Positions 35,576 through 46,900 of a DNA stretch of 64,000 nt are shown here, one piece after another. The stretch is from positions 2,501 to 66,500 of the forward strand of contig NC_092661.1 in NCBI RefSeq assembly GCF_032118995.1, written 5' to 3'. The notes beneath the pieces were generated by a model, which did no database searches, had not been told where the DNA came from, and saw only the letters and a program-made list of their open reading frames with translations. Every line of letters begins with the position of its first letter. The stretch's first letter is position 1. Both the position numbers and the translations under genes were made by a program. Source of the stretch: Asterias amurensis (taxonomy: Eukaryota > Echinodermata > Asteroidea > Forcipulatida > Asteriidae).

Positions 35576-35939
35576 GTAAGCTTCAACCATGCTTCAACAA
35601 TCAAAGTTACACAACGTACAAAACAAAACATTCCTTTTGGGTGATATAGGTGGGTGTTTTTACTATTGACATCTAATACATACATAAGTAAGTGATACTT
35701 TTACTTACATTTACATTGTTTACAGAGTTGTTTGTTTTAATTTAACTTTATTTTTAAGACGAAGATTAAGATTAAGAAGAGTAAACCGAAGAAAACGCAT
35801 TTAAAAGTAGCTTCTCTCGGGCGGACGGCGGAATGAACTAGATAAATGTACTCTAACAGCCCTTAGCTTGACTTGTGTGCTTTAGTTGCTTCATAAATAA
35901 TACTTTACACAGATATTAACAGTCAAATTGTCCACTTAC

Positions 35940-36006
35940 TCATTTTATACTTCCCGCGATGATGTTCACCATCTTGAATTGATCGCGGAATGCAACACTA
36001 CACATA
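35940..36006 (-). promoter_or_regulatory. Orphan duplicate of the candidate first exon
   Basis: It has the same AAGATGG, 'catcgcgggaagtataaaat' and ATGA|GTAAGT donor as at 18829, all preserved. The homology ends about 150 bases past the donor, so none of the downstream exons at 15-18 kb is duplicated with it. Confidence 0.35.
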
Positions 36007-36219
36007 ACTAGTCTACAGAGGGCGCTAGGGTTGTTCTTAGATGAAATGAATTTTCTTTGGCACTGATATAACAAAATATAACAAAATATACTACCAGACT
36101 AAGGTTACCAGCATAATACCATGTCATGTACAGCTTGCGAGTGGTATCCAGCTCGTTTCTGCTTAACATACAATTCTTTGAAATAATGGGCCCTGGATGC
36201 CATGCCACCTAGGCCCCCC

Positions 36220-36238
36220 GGGGGGGGGGGGGGGGGGG
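36220..36238. repeat. G19 homopolymer, duplicate of 19097
   Basis: Preceded by six C, against four in copy 1. Confidence 0.95.
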
Positions 36239-36891
36239 TGGGGATGATGGGAGGGGCAAACCCGGGATTGTTCAGGTCCTGGGGAGAATGGTGGAAATTG
36301 CACTCTGTGTCCTATTAAACTAATTTTGACAATTTAAAATATTGCCTTGACGGGAACAGCCCTTGACTAATAATATTATAGTGGTTATAATGTTTACAAG
36401 TTGGCAATATCTTAAAAGAAGTATTCAAAGTGTACAGAGGTAACACAACTTCTCAGACTGAGTGCACATTGCTTAAGAGTTTTGGCAATATCTCAACTTC
36501 TCAGATTATGTATTACTATGGGGACTCTCTTCTCTCAGGAATTTTTACAATAATATCTCAAAAGAAGTATAAGAAGCGTTACCGCGATATCTCTAACTGT
36601 GTCTTGATCTAGGGATAATTATTCTTATAGTTTTGGCAATAAAGTAGTGCGCCAAGCTTGAGTGCAGTGGCTTTGGGTTAAAGTAAAATGTGTTTTAAGA
36701 CATTTTTCACTAGTGGCAAAAAAATGCAATTTCTTTTACAGGGGTATTTTATTATTTTAAAATGTTCATTATCACAAAGTTGTTTCTTGTTTCACATGAA
36801 CAAGGTATTTATTTCACACTAAAGCCATAAACATAAATATGGCAAAATAAAATGAACATTTTGAAATTACTATATAACGGGCAAAAAACAC

Positions 36892-37280
36892 TTAAAAGTT
36901 ATGACAGTGGACATTATTGGTAACTGTTAAAGACTAGTTTTCACAGTTGATGTATCTGAACATTATGCATAAAATAACTAACCTGTGAAAATTTGAGCTC
37001 GATCGGTGTCAAAGTAGAGAGATACAAATTAAAGAAAAACCACCGTCACACAAAGTTGTGTGCTTTCAGATGCTTGATTTCGAGACCTCAAATTCTAAAT
37101 CTGAGGTCTTGAAATCAAATTCGTGGAAAATTACTTCTTTCTCAAAAACTATGACACTTCAGAGGGAGCCATTTCTCACAATGTTTTATACCATCAACTT
37201 CTCCAAATTACTCATTACCAAGTAAGATTTTATGCTAATAATTATTCTGAGTAATTACCAGGAGTGTCCACTGCCTTTAA
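36892..37280 (-). mobile_element. TTAA MITE (family 1), duplicate copy 2
   Basis: Orthologous to 19776-20141. It keeps the interior 'gatcggtgtcaaagtagaga' that copy 1 has lost. Confidence 0.85.
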
Positions 37281-38399
37281 GTGATTGATAGTTATGGTAA
37301 TAGGCATTAATAGGGCTAACTGAAATTAATTAGGTTAGAAGACAATACCAGTATGAAAACAAGGGGTTGCTACATAGATTGGTTTTGACCTCATCGCAAA
37401 TACTTGGTACGCAGGCATAGCGATCAAGTTTGATTGCGAGCTGGATCAGCATGCACCTTGTTCAACAGCGAGGGCTTCCCAAAAGAATTTGCGAAAAAGG
37501 TCTTTGATGACATTAGTTAACAACAGGGTGGACCACGTGAAGGTTGTCATCTTCCACCCCACAACAGTTAAAGGGATCATAATACATCAAAGTGTGTAAC
37601 CATTACAACGATTGCTTCATTGGAAATGTTACCCCCCTTTGATACCTAGCCTACGGAGTAAAAAACCAGAGATAACAAATACTCTGGAAAACCCCACTTA
37701 AACTTATCTATAATAACTATGACTTAAGAAATGGTTTCAATTTTTCAATTAAAGTTGTTGACCAGGATTATGCGGTTAAAGAAAATTGTATATACTGTTT
37801 TCTAGCAGTAAAACCAGTTAATTACTTTCCTTTGTCTAAGATAAGATACATTATATAATTTAAATCAATATCCTATATCGGAAGTCATTATTAATAGTGG
37901 CTAGCTCCCATTGTCTGCAGAGTGAAGAAACACTCTTGTGAGAAAGTACTCTTGAAAACCCTGATATTAGCATCAAATAGCTACTACATAGGCATTATCA
38001 AACTTGTCAACAATTTTGTAATTAAAAAAAACCCTTGTTAACAAGTACTCTCAACTATAAAACTGTTGCGAATGGTATATCACAATACCAATCTTAGTTT
38101 GGCATTTTTGCCACAAAATTAACACAAGATAATAAAACCAATGTCATGTCCTTTGTATTAAAAAAAATACCATAATTAATGAGCAATCTCAAATATTGCA
38201 AGGTATAAAGATTATGGATACTGAGTGTGACATTAATGCAACATAATTAACAGTAGATAATATAAATGTTGTCACTTTTGTTATAACCATTGTAATTAAT
38301 TAATATAGCAACTTGTACTTGGTGCCTGGCGAACAGCGCCCTCTATTGAGCAAAAACTCAACATCATGCACTAATTTATAATAAATAGCACTGCCTATA
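37281..38399. other. Duplicated non-coding stretch, copy 2
   Basis: Matches 20142-21235 with scattered substitutions and short indels; no exon was recognised. Confidence 0.5.
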
Positions 38400-39185
38400 G
38401 CTCATAACAATGAACATTACAATTAATTAGCATAACAATGACTCAAACACCCTCAAGGAACACAGTACAATGTCAAAACCATTGTAGTTAATTAACATAT
38501 TTATGAGGACTCCATAAACCTACAATGCCATGCCCATTATAATGAATAAGTTTACTCGAATACCCTCAATAAACATACAATGTCATGACCATTGTAATTT
38601 ATTAGCATAATAATGAGGACTAAAACATCCTCAAGGAACACAGTACAATGTCATGACCATAATTTAAAACCTCAATAACAGTTATTGTGAGTCACAATAG
38701 TTATGTCCTTAAATAATAACTAATACAAAACAAACATGGTGGCCACCATGTGGGGGTACCCCCAGAACACTTATAATATTGTTTGGATGAATAACGGAAA
38801 GACAGAGTGACACTTAATAAAAGGTACCATTCATATTTAATACATCAATCAAATTCAGTAAAAGTAAAACTAAATTTTATTAGTTTGTAATGTTAAACCA
38901 CTCATATACACTACATGACAAGCTTGTTGTCTTTATATTTCTGATGAGTTTACCCTATTGTTTCATATTTGTAATGAGCAATTGCATTACAAATTTACAT
39001 AACTTGTTTCATGCTTGTAATGCAGTACTTCATTACGCACTTGAAACTTTGACATACTTGCAATGAGGTATTTCATTGCAAGGATGTTTTGCATGAGTGT
39101 AATGAAATACCTCATTACAAACAAGCAATATTAAAACTGAGAATACATTAACTTGTAACGAATTATCTCATTACAAGTAATTACG
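38400..39185. repeat. Copy 2 of the 75-bp repeat and hairpin cluster
   Basis: Homologous to 21236-22030. All five hairpins remain. The last reads CTTGTAACGAATTATCTC against CTTGTAAGGAATTATCTC in copy 1, leaving the outer arms paired. Confidence 0.7.
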
Positions 39186-39857
39186 TATTCTGTCTAAAAA
39201 ATAAGTTGAACAAGGCAGCTTGAAGCAGGAACTTCATCACATCAAGACATCACTACAACTCAACAACTTAAAGACCTTAAATTCCTACAGCCAGCCCAAG
39301 CCATTCCTCATCACACCAGTAGACAAAAGTCCGCAGTTCAAGGCTACCATCACCCTTCCAGACATCGGCCATGCAACTCACAAGCTCCAACAAATCGTCA
39401 GCCAAGCTCAACTCAAGACCTTCCCAGAAACAAACAAGATTCAAACATCACTTCACACAGAAGACCAGCATTCCCTCCGAATGTGATGTCACATAGAGGA
39501 GACCTGCTGCATTCATATCCCTGAGAATCAAGAAACATAAAGCACATGGCAGTCTGGGACACCATGACAAATCAGCCTTGATCAAACACTCACACAAACA
39601 AAGGGTCTTTCAGAGCCAACACTCACACAAAAGAGTGTACCCACAAGTTAAATATACATATTTATAGTTTCTTCCTATTTCTATTTACCATGCAAAGCTT
39701 CAAGCAATACTATAAATATTCAAGTCATTGTTCCACAATAAGAAAACTTTGTTGTGTAAGTGAGTTCAATCTGCAGATGAATCTGGATGATCATGCTGTA
39801 ATATCAAGATCCATTGGAAGATTTGTTCAATGTTGTTCATGCTCTTGGAACGTCTAC

Positions 39858-40044
39858 TCATTGGTCAAAGTACATCCTTAGTAACAGTCGAAGCTGGTGG
39901 ATATGACCTTTGATGAGGGCAGTCATCATGAAGAAACAGTCCTCCTTTACAAAGACTGTGTTGAAGCAACAGTTTAATTGGTGCTGCATAATGTGGCTCA
40001 GCATCTTGACGTAACCAGCTCTTAGTTGTTCCACTCTGTTCATC
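39858..40044 (-). pseudogene. Exon-like block B, copy 2
   Basis: Homologous to 22692-22877 with the same acceptor. One extra C in 'ctcctttac' shifts the frame after about 30 codons, so the copies encode different peptides. This argues against function for at least one of them. Confidence 0.35.
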
Positions 40045-40108
40045 CTGTAATATGGTATAAAACAAAATGTAAACAAAAAGATTTGTTCGTTCAATTTTTG
40101 TGTTTAAG

Positions 40109-40367
40109 CAAAGTTTATTTTATCAATGATCCTCTAGCTGCTGCTTCCCAGGTTGTATCGTAATTTGGGTGTGATCCTGGCAACACGGCAGTTAACGGTT
40201 GTATGGCTTCTGACCCCCGAACAAAGATATTGACAAAATAGGGACACCGCCAATATAGGGCTAGATAGCTCAGTTGGTAGAGCGCCGGCACGTTAATCCG
40301 GAGGTCGTTGGTTCGAATCCCACTCTAGTCAATTCTTTGTTCAACCCCAAAAATCAAAGTTTATTTT
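40109..40367 (+). mobile_element. SINE-like insertion with 13-bp TSD, copy 2 only
   Basis: A 233-base insert (40122-40354) is flanked by 'caaagtttatttt' at 40109-40121 and 40355-40367. Copy 1 has the empty site once (22942-22954). A tRNA-like domain with A box 'tagctcagttgg' and B box 'ggttcgaatcc' lies at 40261-40332. Acceptor and D stems pair, but the anticodon loop lacks U33, so it is not a working tRNA. Unusually, about 140 bases precede the tRNA part and only about 22 follow it. Confidence 0.85.
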
Positions 40368-40415
40368 CCGCACATTAATGGATTTCTCAGATTTATTAGC
40401 TGAAAGAGATCTTAC

Positions 40416-40778
40416 CTTCAAGGATCTTGGTACAGTGTAAGTAGTTGTAGAAATACTTAATGTATATCTCCTCAAGCCATGACGTATCTATCTTTGTGTT
40501 GTTATGTCACATCTTCATGGTCCATGTTGACAGGATGGCAGAAAAGTAGTCATCACATAACCTGTATGTAAGTAGTAGAGCGACAGGTTGTCTTTAGCCG
40601 ACGCCATCTTGAGAACCTCTGATGGCAGCCTTCTACGCCCCGTCCAGCATCAGCATCTTAAGCTCAGTTGTTTCTGGTTGTGTGCTGTGTCATTCAGCTG
40701 ATGTAAGAATGCTACATGGCCATTGGTAGCATTCTTGTACAGACCCCGTCTAGCGGATGACCTCTAGGGGTGCGCCAT
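40416..40778 (-). pseudogene. Exon-like block A, copy 2 (363 nt)
   Basis: Splice signals match copy 1 (23003-23369). It is four bases shorter through loss around 'ctacatggcc', so frames differ from copy 1 in the middle. The last frame before the donor (EEIYIKYFYNYLHC) is kept. Confidence 0.4.
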
Positions 40779-40802
40779 CTGAAAGAAAGTTGTTATCACA
40801 TC

Positions 40803-40935
40803 CGAGTAACATGCCTGTGATATTTTTTCACAGGACTCGGGAAAGTACTGAGTATACAGTGCTAACACACATCGGTGTATGGGTAAAAACCAAAATTAAT
40901 ATTCTTTATCCCCGATGCAAATTTAACATCTATTA
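40803..40935 (+). mobile_element. 5'-truncated SINE (family of 13146)
   Basis: 'gagtaacatgcctgtgat' through 'taatattctttatccccg' matches the SINE body at 13146-13335 on the other strand. It is absent from copy 1 at about 23385, where the flanking words are nearly adjacent. Confidence 0.7.
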
Positions 40936-40944
40936 CATCTGATG

Positions 40945-43900
40945 ATCATTAAAATAAAATCATAAAATTAGCTCAAAAATTGAGTTCAAACACTACTTTT
41001 CATGAACAAGTTTGAAGTTTCTGTCATCTCAAACATGCAGACTGTTGTAAAAAGATTGATGCAACAAACTCTATGCACAATCCTTTAAAGTTATGTTATT
41101 ACATGTGTAACATCTGTTTTAGTTTTATGTCTAAACAAATGTAGTTGCCATTATTACATCTGTTGTTGATCCATCAGACTGCAATGCATTCTCTCATCCA
41201 CCAGGGAGACAGGAACACTCCTCTATGAAGCCAGGCAACCAGCGGTTGTCTTCTTGGTCATCGGTGGATGGACGTCACCAGCACGAACGCAGATGCCATT
41301 GATGTGCAGTCTTCATTGGACTCCGCACTTCACAGGCAGTTGGTTTCACATTTCACCATTGCAGTAAATAAAAGACAAAAAATAGATACATTCAGAAAAT
41401 GTACTTCCAAATAGAGTTATTCGATTTAGTTTGGGAATAGTTCAGGTCAACATAAATGTGGGTTGGAGTTTTTCTATCATATTATTCGTTAGGGTTTATT
41501 TCTTTGAATTTTTAGAGAGTCAAATGTTTCTCATCAACTCATTTGTCTGCATTTAGCAAATCGTATAAAAATTGTAAATTTTTCTTTAAACTTTTATGAA
41601 CACTGATGAACACATCAGAGGAAAGAAAGGGATGTTTAAGTTTTTTTAAGGGTTAAACTGCATGGTTTTATTGAGCTAGTTTTGCTTGGGCATTCACAAT
41701 AAGCCATATTAAGTTTTCAAAAGAACTTTTTTTACGACTTAATAATTATGGACAGTATAATAACTTATACTGTATTTTAAGGCATCTTACCTGAAAACCT
41801 GCATCCTCAGACCATAAGACACCCTCGTCCTCCTTCCATGATCCTTGGTAGACATTATCCTTGTGACATTCACCTGTATATGGAGAATCATTCAACAACT
41901 GCATCACTAAATTAGTGCACAAATTAAGATCATCAGTCGCTGCTTTTCAGAAACAAGTTTAAACTATTATGTCATTTCAATAACATTGATAGCTGTAAAA
42001 AGATTGACGCAACAAACTTTCTGCGCAATCCTTTAAAGTAATGTTATTACATGTGTAAAATCTGTTTTAGTTTCATGTCAAAACAAATACAGTTGCCATT
42101 ATTACATCTGTTTTTGATACATCAGACTGCAATGCATTCTCTCATCCACCAGGGAGACAGGAACACAGGAACACTCCTCTATGAAGCCAGGCAACCATCG
42201 GTTGTCTTCTTGGTCATCGGCGGATGGACGTCACCAGCACGAACACAGAGGCCATTGATGTGCAGTCTTCATTGGACTCCGTACTTCACAGGCAGTTGGT
42301 GTCGCATTTCACCATTGCAGTAAATAAAAGACAAAAAATAGATGCATTCAGAAAATGCACTTCCAAATAGAGTCATTCCATTTAGTTTGGGAATAGTTCA
42401 GGTCAACATAAATGTGGGTTTGAGTTTTTCAATCATGTTATTCGCTAGGGTTTTTTTCTTTGAATTTTTAGAGAGTCAAATATTTCTCATCAACTCAAAT
42501 GCTTGCATTTAGCAAATCGTAAAAAAAAAAAGTAAATTTTTCGTTAAACTTTGATGAACATACTGTTGAACACATCAGAGGAAAGAAAGGAATGTTTAGG
42601 TTCTGAAGGGTTAAACTGCATGGTTTATTGAGCTAGTTTTGTTTGGGCATTCAAAATAAGCCACATTAAGTTTTCAAAAGAACTTTTTTTACGACTTAAT
42701 ACTTATGGACAGTATAATAACTTAAACTGTATTTAACTTTCTTAAGTCGTCTTGCCTGGAAACTTGCATCCTCAGACCATAAGACACCCTCATCCTCCTT
42801 CCATGATCCTTGGTAGCCATTATCCTTGTGACATCACCTGTATATGGAGAATCATTCAACAACTGCATCACTAAGTTAGTGCAAAAATTAAGATCATCAG
42901 TCTCTGCTTTTCAACCAAAAGTTTTAACTATTATGTCATCTCAATAACATTGATTGTTATAAAAAGATTGACCCAACAAACTTTCTGCGCAATCCTTTAA
43001 AGTTATGTTATTACATTTTTATCTGTTTTAGTTTCATTTCAAAACAAGTATAGTTGCCATTGTTACATCTGTTGTTGATCCATCAGACTGCAATGCATTC
43101 TCTCATCCACCAGGGAGACACAAACACTCCTCTATCGAGCAAGGCAACCATTGGTTGTCTTCTTGGTCATCGGCAGATGGACGTCACCAGCACGAACGCA
43201 GATGCCATTGATGTGCAGTCTTCATTGGACTCCGTACTTCACAGGCAGTTGGTTTCGCATTTCACCATTGCAGTAAATAAAAGACAAAAAATAGATACAT
43301 TCAGAAAATGCACTTCCAAATAGAGTTATTCCATTTAGTTTGGGAATAATTTAGATGAACATAAATGTGGGTTGGAGTTTTTCTATCAAATTATTTCTTT
43401 GAATTTTTAGAGAGTCAAATGTTTCTCATCAACTCGTTTGTCTGCATTTAGAAAATTGTAAAGAAATTTGCAATTTTTTCGCTAAACTTTGATGAACACT
43501 GATGAACACATCAGAGGAAAGAAAGGGATGTTTAAGTTTTTTTAAGGGTTAAACTGCAAGGTTTTATTGAGCTAGTTTTGCTTGGGCATTCACAATAAGC
43601 CATATTAAGTTTTCAAAAGAACTTTTTTTACGACTTAATAATTATGGACAGTATAATAACTTATACTGTATTTTAAGGCATCTTACCTGAAAACCTGCAT
43701 CCTCAGACCATAAGACACCCTCGTCCTCCTTCCATGATCCTTGGTAGACATTATTCTTGTGACATTCACCTGTATATGGAGAATCATTCAACAACTGCAT
43801 CACTAAATTAGTGCACAAATTAAGATCATCAGTCGCTGCTTTTCAGAAACAAGTTTAAACTATTATGTCATTTCAATAACATTGATAGCTGTAAAAAGAT

Positions 43901-46900
43901 TGACGCAACAAACTTTCTGCGCAATCCTTTAAAGTAATGTTATTACATGTGTAAAATCTGTTTTAGTTTCATGTCAAAACAAATACAGTTGCCATTGTTA
44001 CATCTGTTTTTGAACCATCAGACTGCAATGCATTCTCTCATCCACCAGGGAGACAGGAACACAGGAACACTCCTCTATGAAGCCAGGCAACCATCGGTTG
44101 TCTTCTTGGTCATCGGCGGATGGACGTCACCAGCACGAACACAGAGGCCATTGATGTGCAGTCTTCATTGGACTCCGTACTTCACAGGCAGTTGGTGTCC
44201 CATTTCACCATTGCAGTAAATAAAAGACAAAAAATAGATGCATTCAGAAAATGCACTTCCAAATAGAGTTATTCCATTTAGTTTGGGAATAGTTCAGGTC
44301 AACATAAATGTGGGTTTGAGTTTTTCAATCATGTTATTCGCTAGGGTTTTTTTCTTTGAATTTTTAGAGAGTCAAATATTTCTCATCAACTCAAATGCTT
44401 GCATTTAGCAAATCGTAAAAAAAATTGTAAATTTTTCATTAAACTTTGATGAACTTACTGATGAACACATCAGAGGAAAGAAAGGAATGTTTAGGTTCTG
44501 TTAAGAGTTAAAGTGCATGGTTTATTGAGCTAGTTATGTTTGGGCACTCAAAGTAAGCCACATTAAGTTTTCAAAAGAACTTTTTTTACGACTTAATACT
44601 TATGGACAGTATAATAACTTAAACTGTATTTAACTTTCTTAAGTCGTCTTACCTGGAAACTTGCATCCTCAGACCATAAGACACCCTCGTCCTCCTTCCA
44701 TGATCCTTGGTAGCCTTCATCCTTGTGACGTCACCTGTATATGGAGAATCATTCAACAACTGCATCACTAATTAAGTTCAAAAATTGAGTTCAGACACTG
44801 CTTTTCAGCAAAAAGTTTAAGATAATATGTCATCTCAAATACATCGATTGTTGTAAAAAGATTGACGCAACAAACTTTCTGCGCAATCCTTTAAAGTTAT
44901 GTTATTACATGTGTAAAATCTGTTTTAGTTTCATTTCAAAACAAGTATAGTTGCCATTATTACATCTGTTTTTGAACCATCAGACTGCAATGCATTCTCT
45001 CATCCACCAGGGAGACAGGAACACAGGAACACTCCTCTATGAAGCCAGGCAACCAGCGGTTGTCTTCTTGGTCATCGGCGGATGGACGTCACCAGCACGA
45101 ACACAGAGGCCATTGATGTGCAGTCTTCATTGGACTCCGTACTTCACAGGCAGTTGGTGTCGCATTTCACCATTGCAGTAAATAAAAGACAAAAAATAGA
45201 TGCATTCAGAAAATGCACTTCCAAATAGAGTTATTCCATATAGTTTGGGAATAGTTCAGGTCAACATAAATGTGGGTTTGAGTTTTTCAATCATGTTATT
45301 CGCTAGGGTTTTTTTCTTTGAATTTTTAGAGAGACAAATATTTCTCATCAACTCAAATGCTTGCATTTAGCAAATCGTAAAAATAAATTGTAAATTTTTC
45401 ATTAAACTTTGATGCACTTACTGATGAACACATCAGAGGAAAGAAAGGAATGTTTAGGTTCTGTTAAGAGTTAAAGTGCATGGTTTATTGAGCTAGTTAT
45501 GTTTGGGCACTCAAAGTAAGCCACATTAAGTTTTCAAAAGAACTTTTTTTACGACTTAATACTTATGGACAGTATAATAACTTAAACTGTATTTAACTTT
45601 CTTAAGTCGTCTTACCTGGAAACTTGCATCCTCAGACCATAAGACACCCTCGTCCTCCTTCCATGATCCTTGGTAGCCTTCATCCTTGTGACATCACCTG
45701 TATATGGAGAATCATTCAACAACTGCATCACTAATTAAGTTCAAAAATTGAGTTCAGATGCTGCTTTTCAGCAACAAGTTTAAGATATTTATGTCATCTC
45801 AAATACATCGATTGTTGTAAAAAGATTGACGCAACAAACTTTCTGCGCAATCCTTTAAAGTTATGTTATTACATTTTTATCTGTTTTAGTTTCATTTCAA
45901 AACAAGTATAGTTGCCATTATTACATCTGTTGTTGATCCATCAGACTGCAATGCATTCTCTCATCCACCAGGGAGACAGGAACACAGGAACACTCCTCTA
46001 TGAAGCCAGGCAACCAGCGGTTGTCTTCTTGGTCATCGGCGGATGGACGTCACCAGCACGAACACAGAGGCCATTGATGTGCAGTCTTCATTGGACTCCG
46101 TACTTCACAGGCAGTTGGTGTCGCATTTCACCATTGCAGTAAATAAAAGACAAAAAATAGATGCATTCAGAAAATGCACTTCCAAATAGAGTTATTCCAT
46201 ATAGTTTGGGAATAGTTCAGGTCAACATAAATGTGGGTTTGAGTTTTTCAATCATGTTATTCGCTAGGGTTTTTTTCTTTGAATTTTTAGAGAGTCAAAT
46301 ATTTCTCATCAACTCAAATGCTTGCATTTAGCAAATCGTAAAAAAAAATTGTAAATTTTTCATTAAACTTTGATGCACTTACTGATGAACACATCAGAGG
46401 AAAGAAAGGAATGTTTAGGTTCTGTTAAGAGTTAAAGTGCATGATTTATTGAGCTAGTTATGTTTGGGCACTCAAAGTAAGCCACATTAAGTTTTCAAAA
46501 GAACTTTTTTTACGACTTAATACTTATGGACAGTATAATAACTTATTGTATTTTACTTTCTTAAGTCGTCTTACCTGGAAACTTGCATCCTCAGACCATC
46601 AGACACCCTCGTCCTCCTTTCATGATCCTTGGTAGCCATTATCCTTGTGACATCACCTGTATATGGAGAATCATTCAACAACTGCATCACTAAGTTAGTG
46701 CAAAAATTAAAATCATCAGTCTCTGCTTTTCAACCACAAGTTTGAACTATTATGTCATCTCAATAAAATTGATTGTTGTAAAAAGATTGACGCAACAAAC
46801 TTTCTGCGCAATCCTTTAAAGTTATGTTATTACATGTGTAAAATCTGTTTTAGTTTCATGTCAAAACGAATAGTTGCCATTGTTACATCTGTTTTTGATC

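Noticed and set aside
40261-40332. tRNA gene (Asn-like GTT anticodon)
   Set aside because: Position 33 is C instead of T, stems have mismatches, and the domain is inside an insertion flanked by target-site duplications, so it is a SINE-type promoter.
43054-43323. Repeated plus-strand frames (MPLLHLF.../MCKICFSF...) in the array units as a tandem protein family
   Set aside because: An 8-base length variant (GGAACACA) shifts the frame between units, and the C-terminal parts differ by frame, not by substitution.
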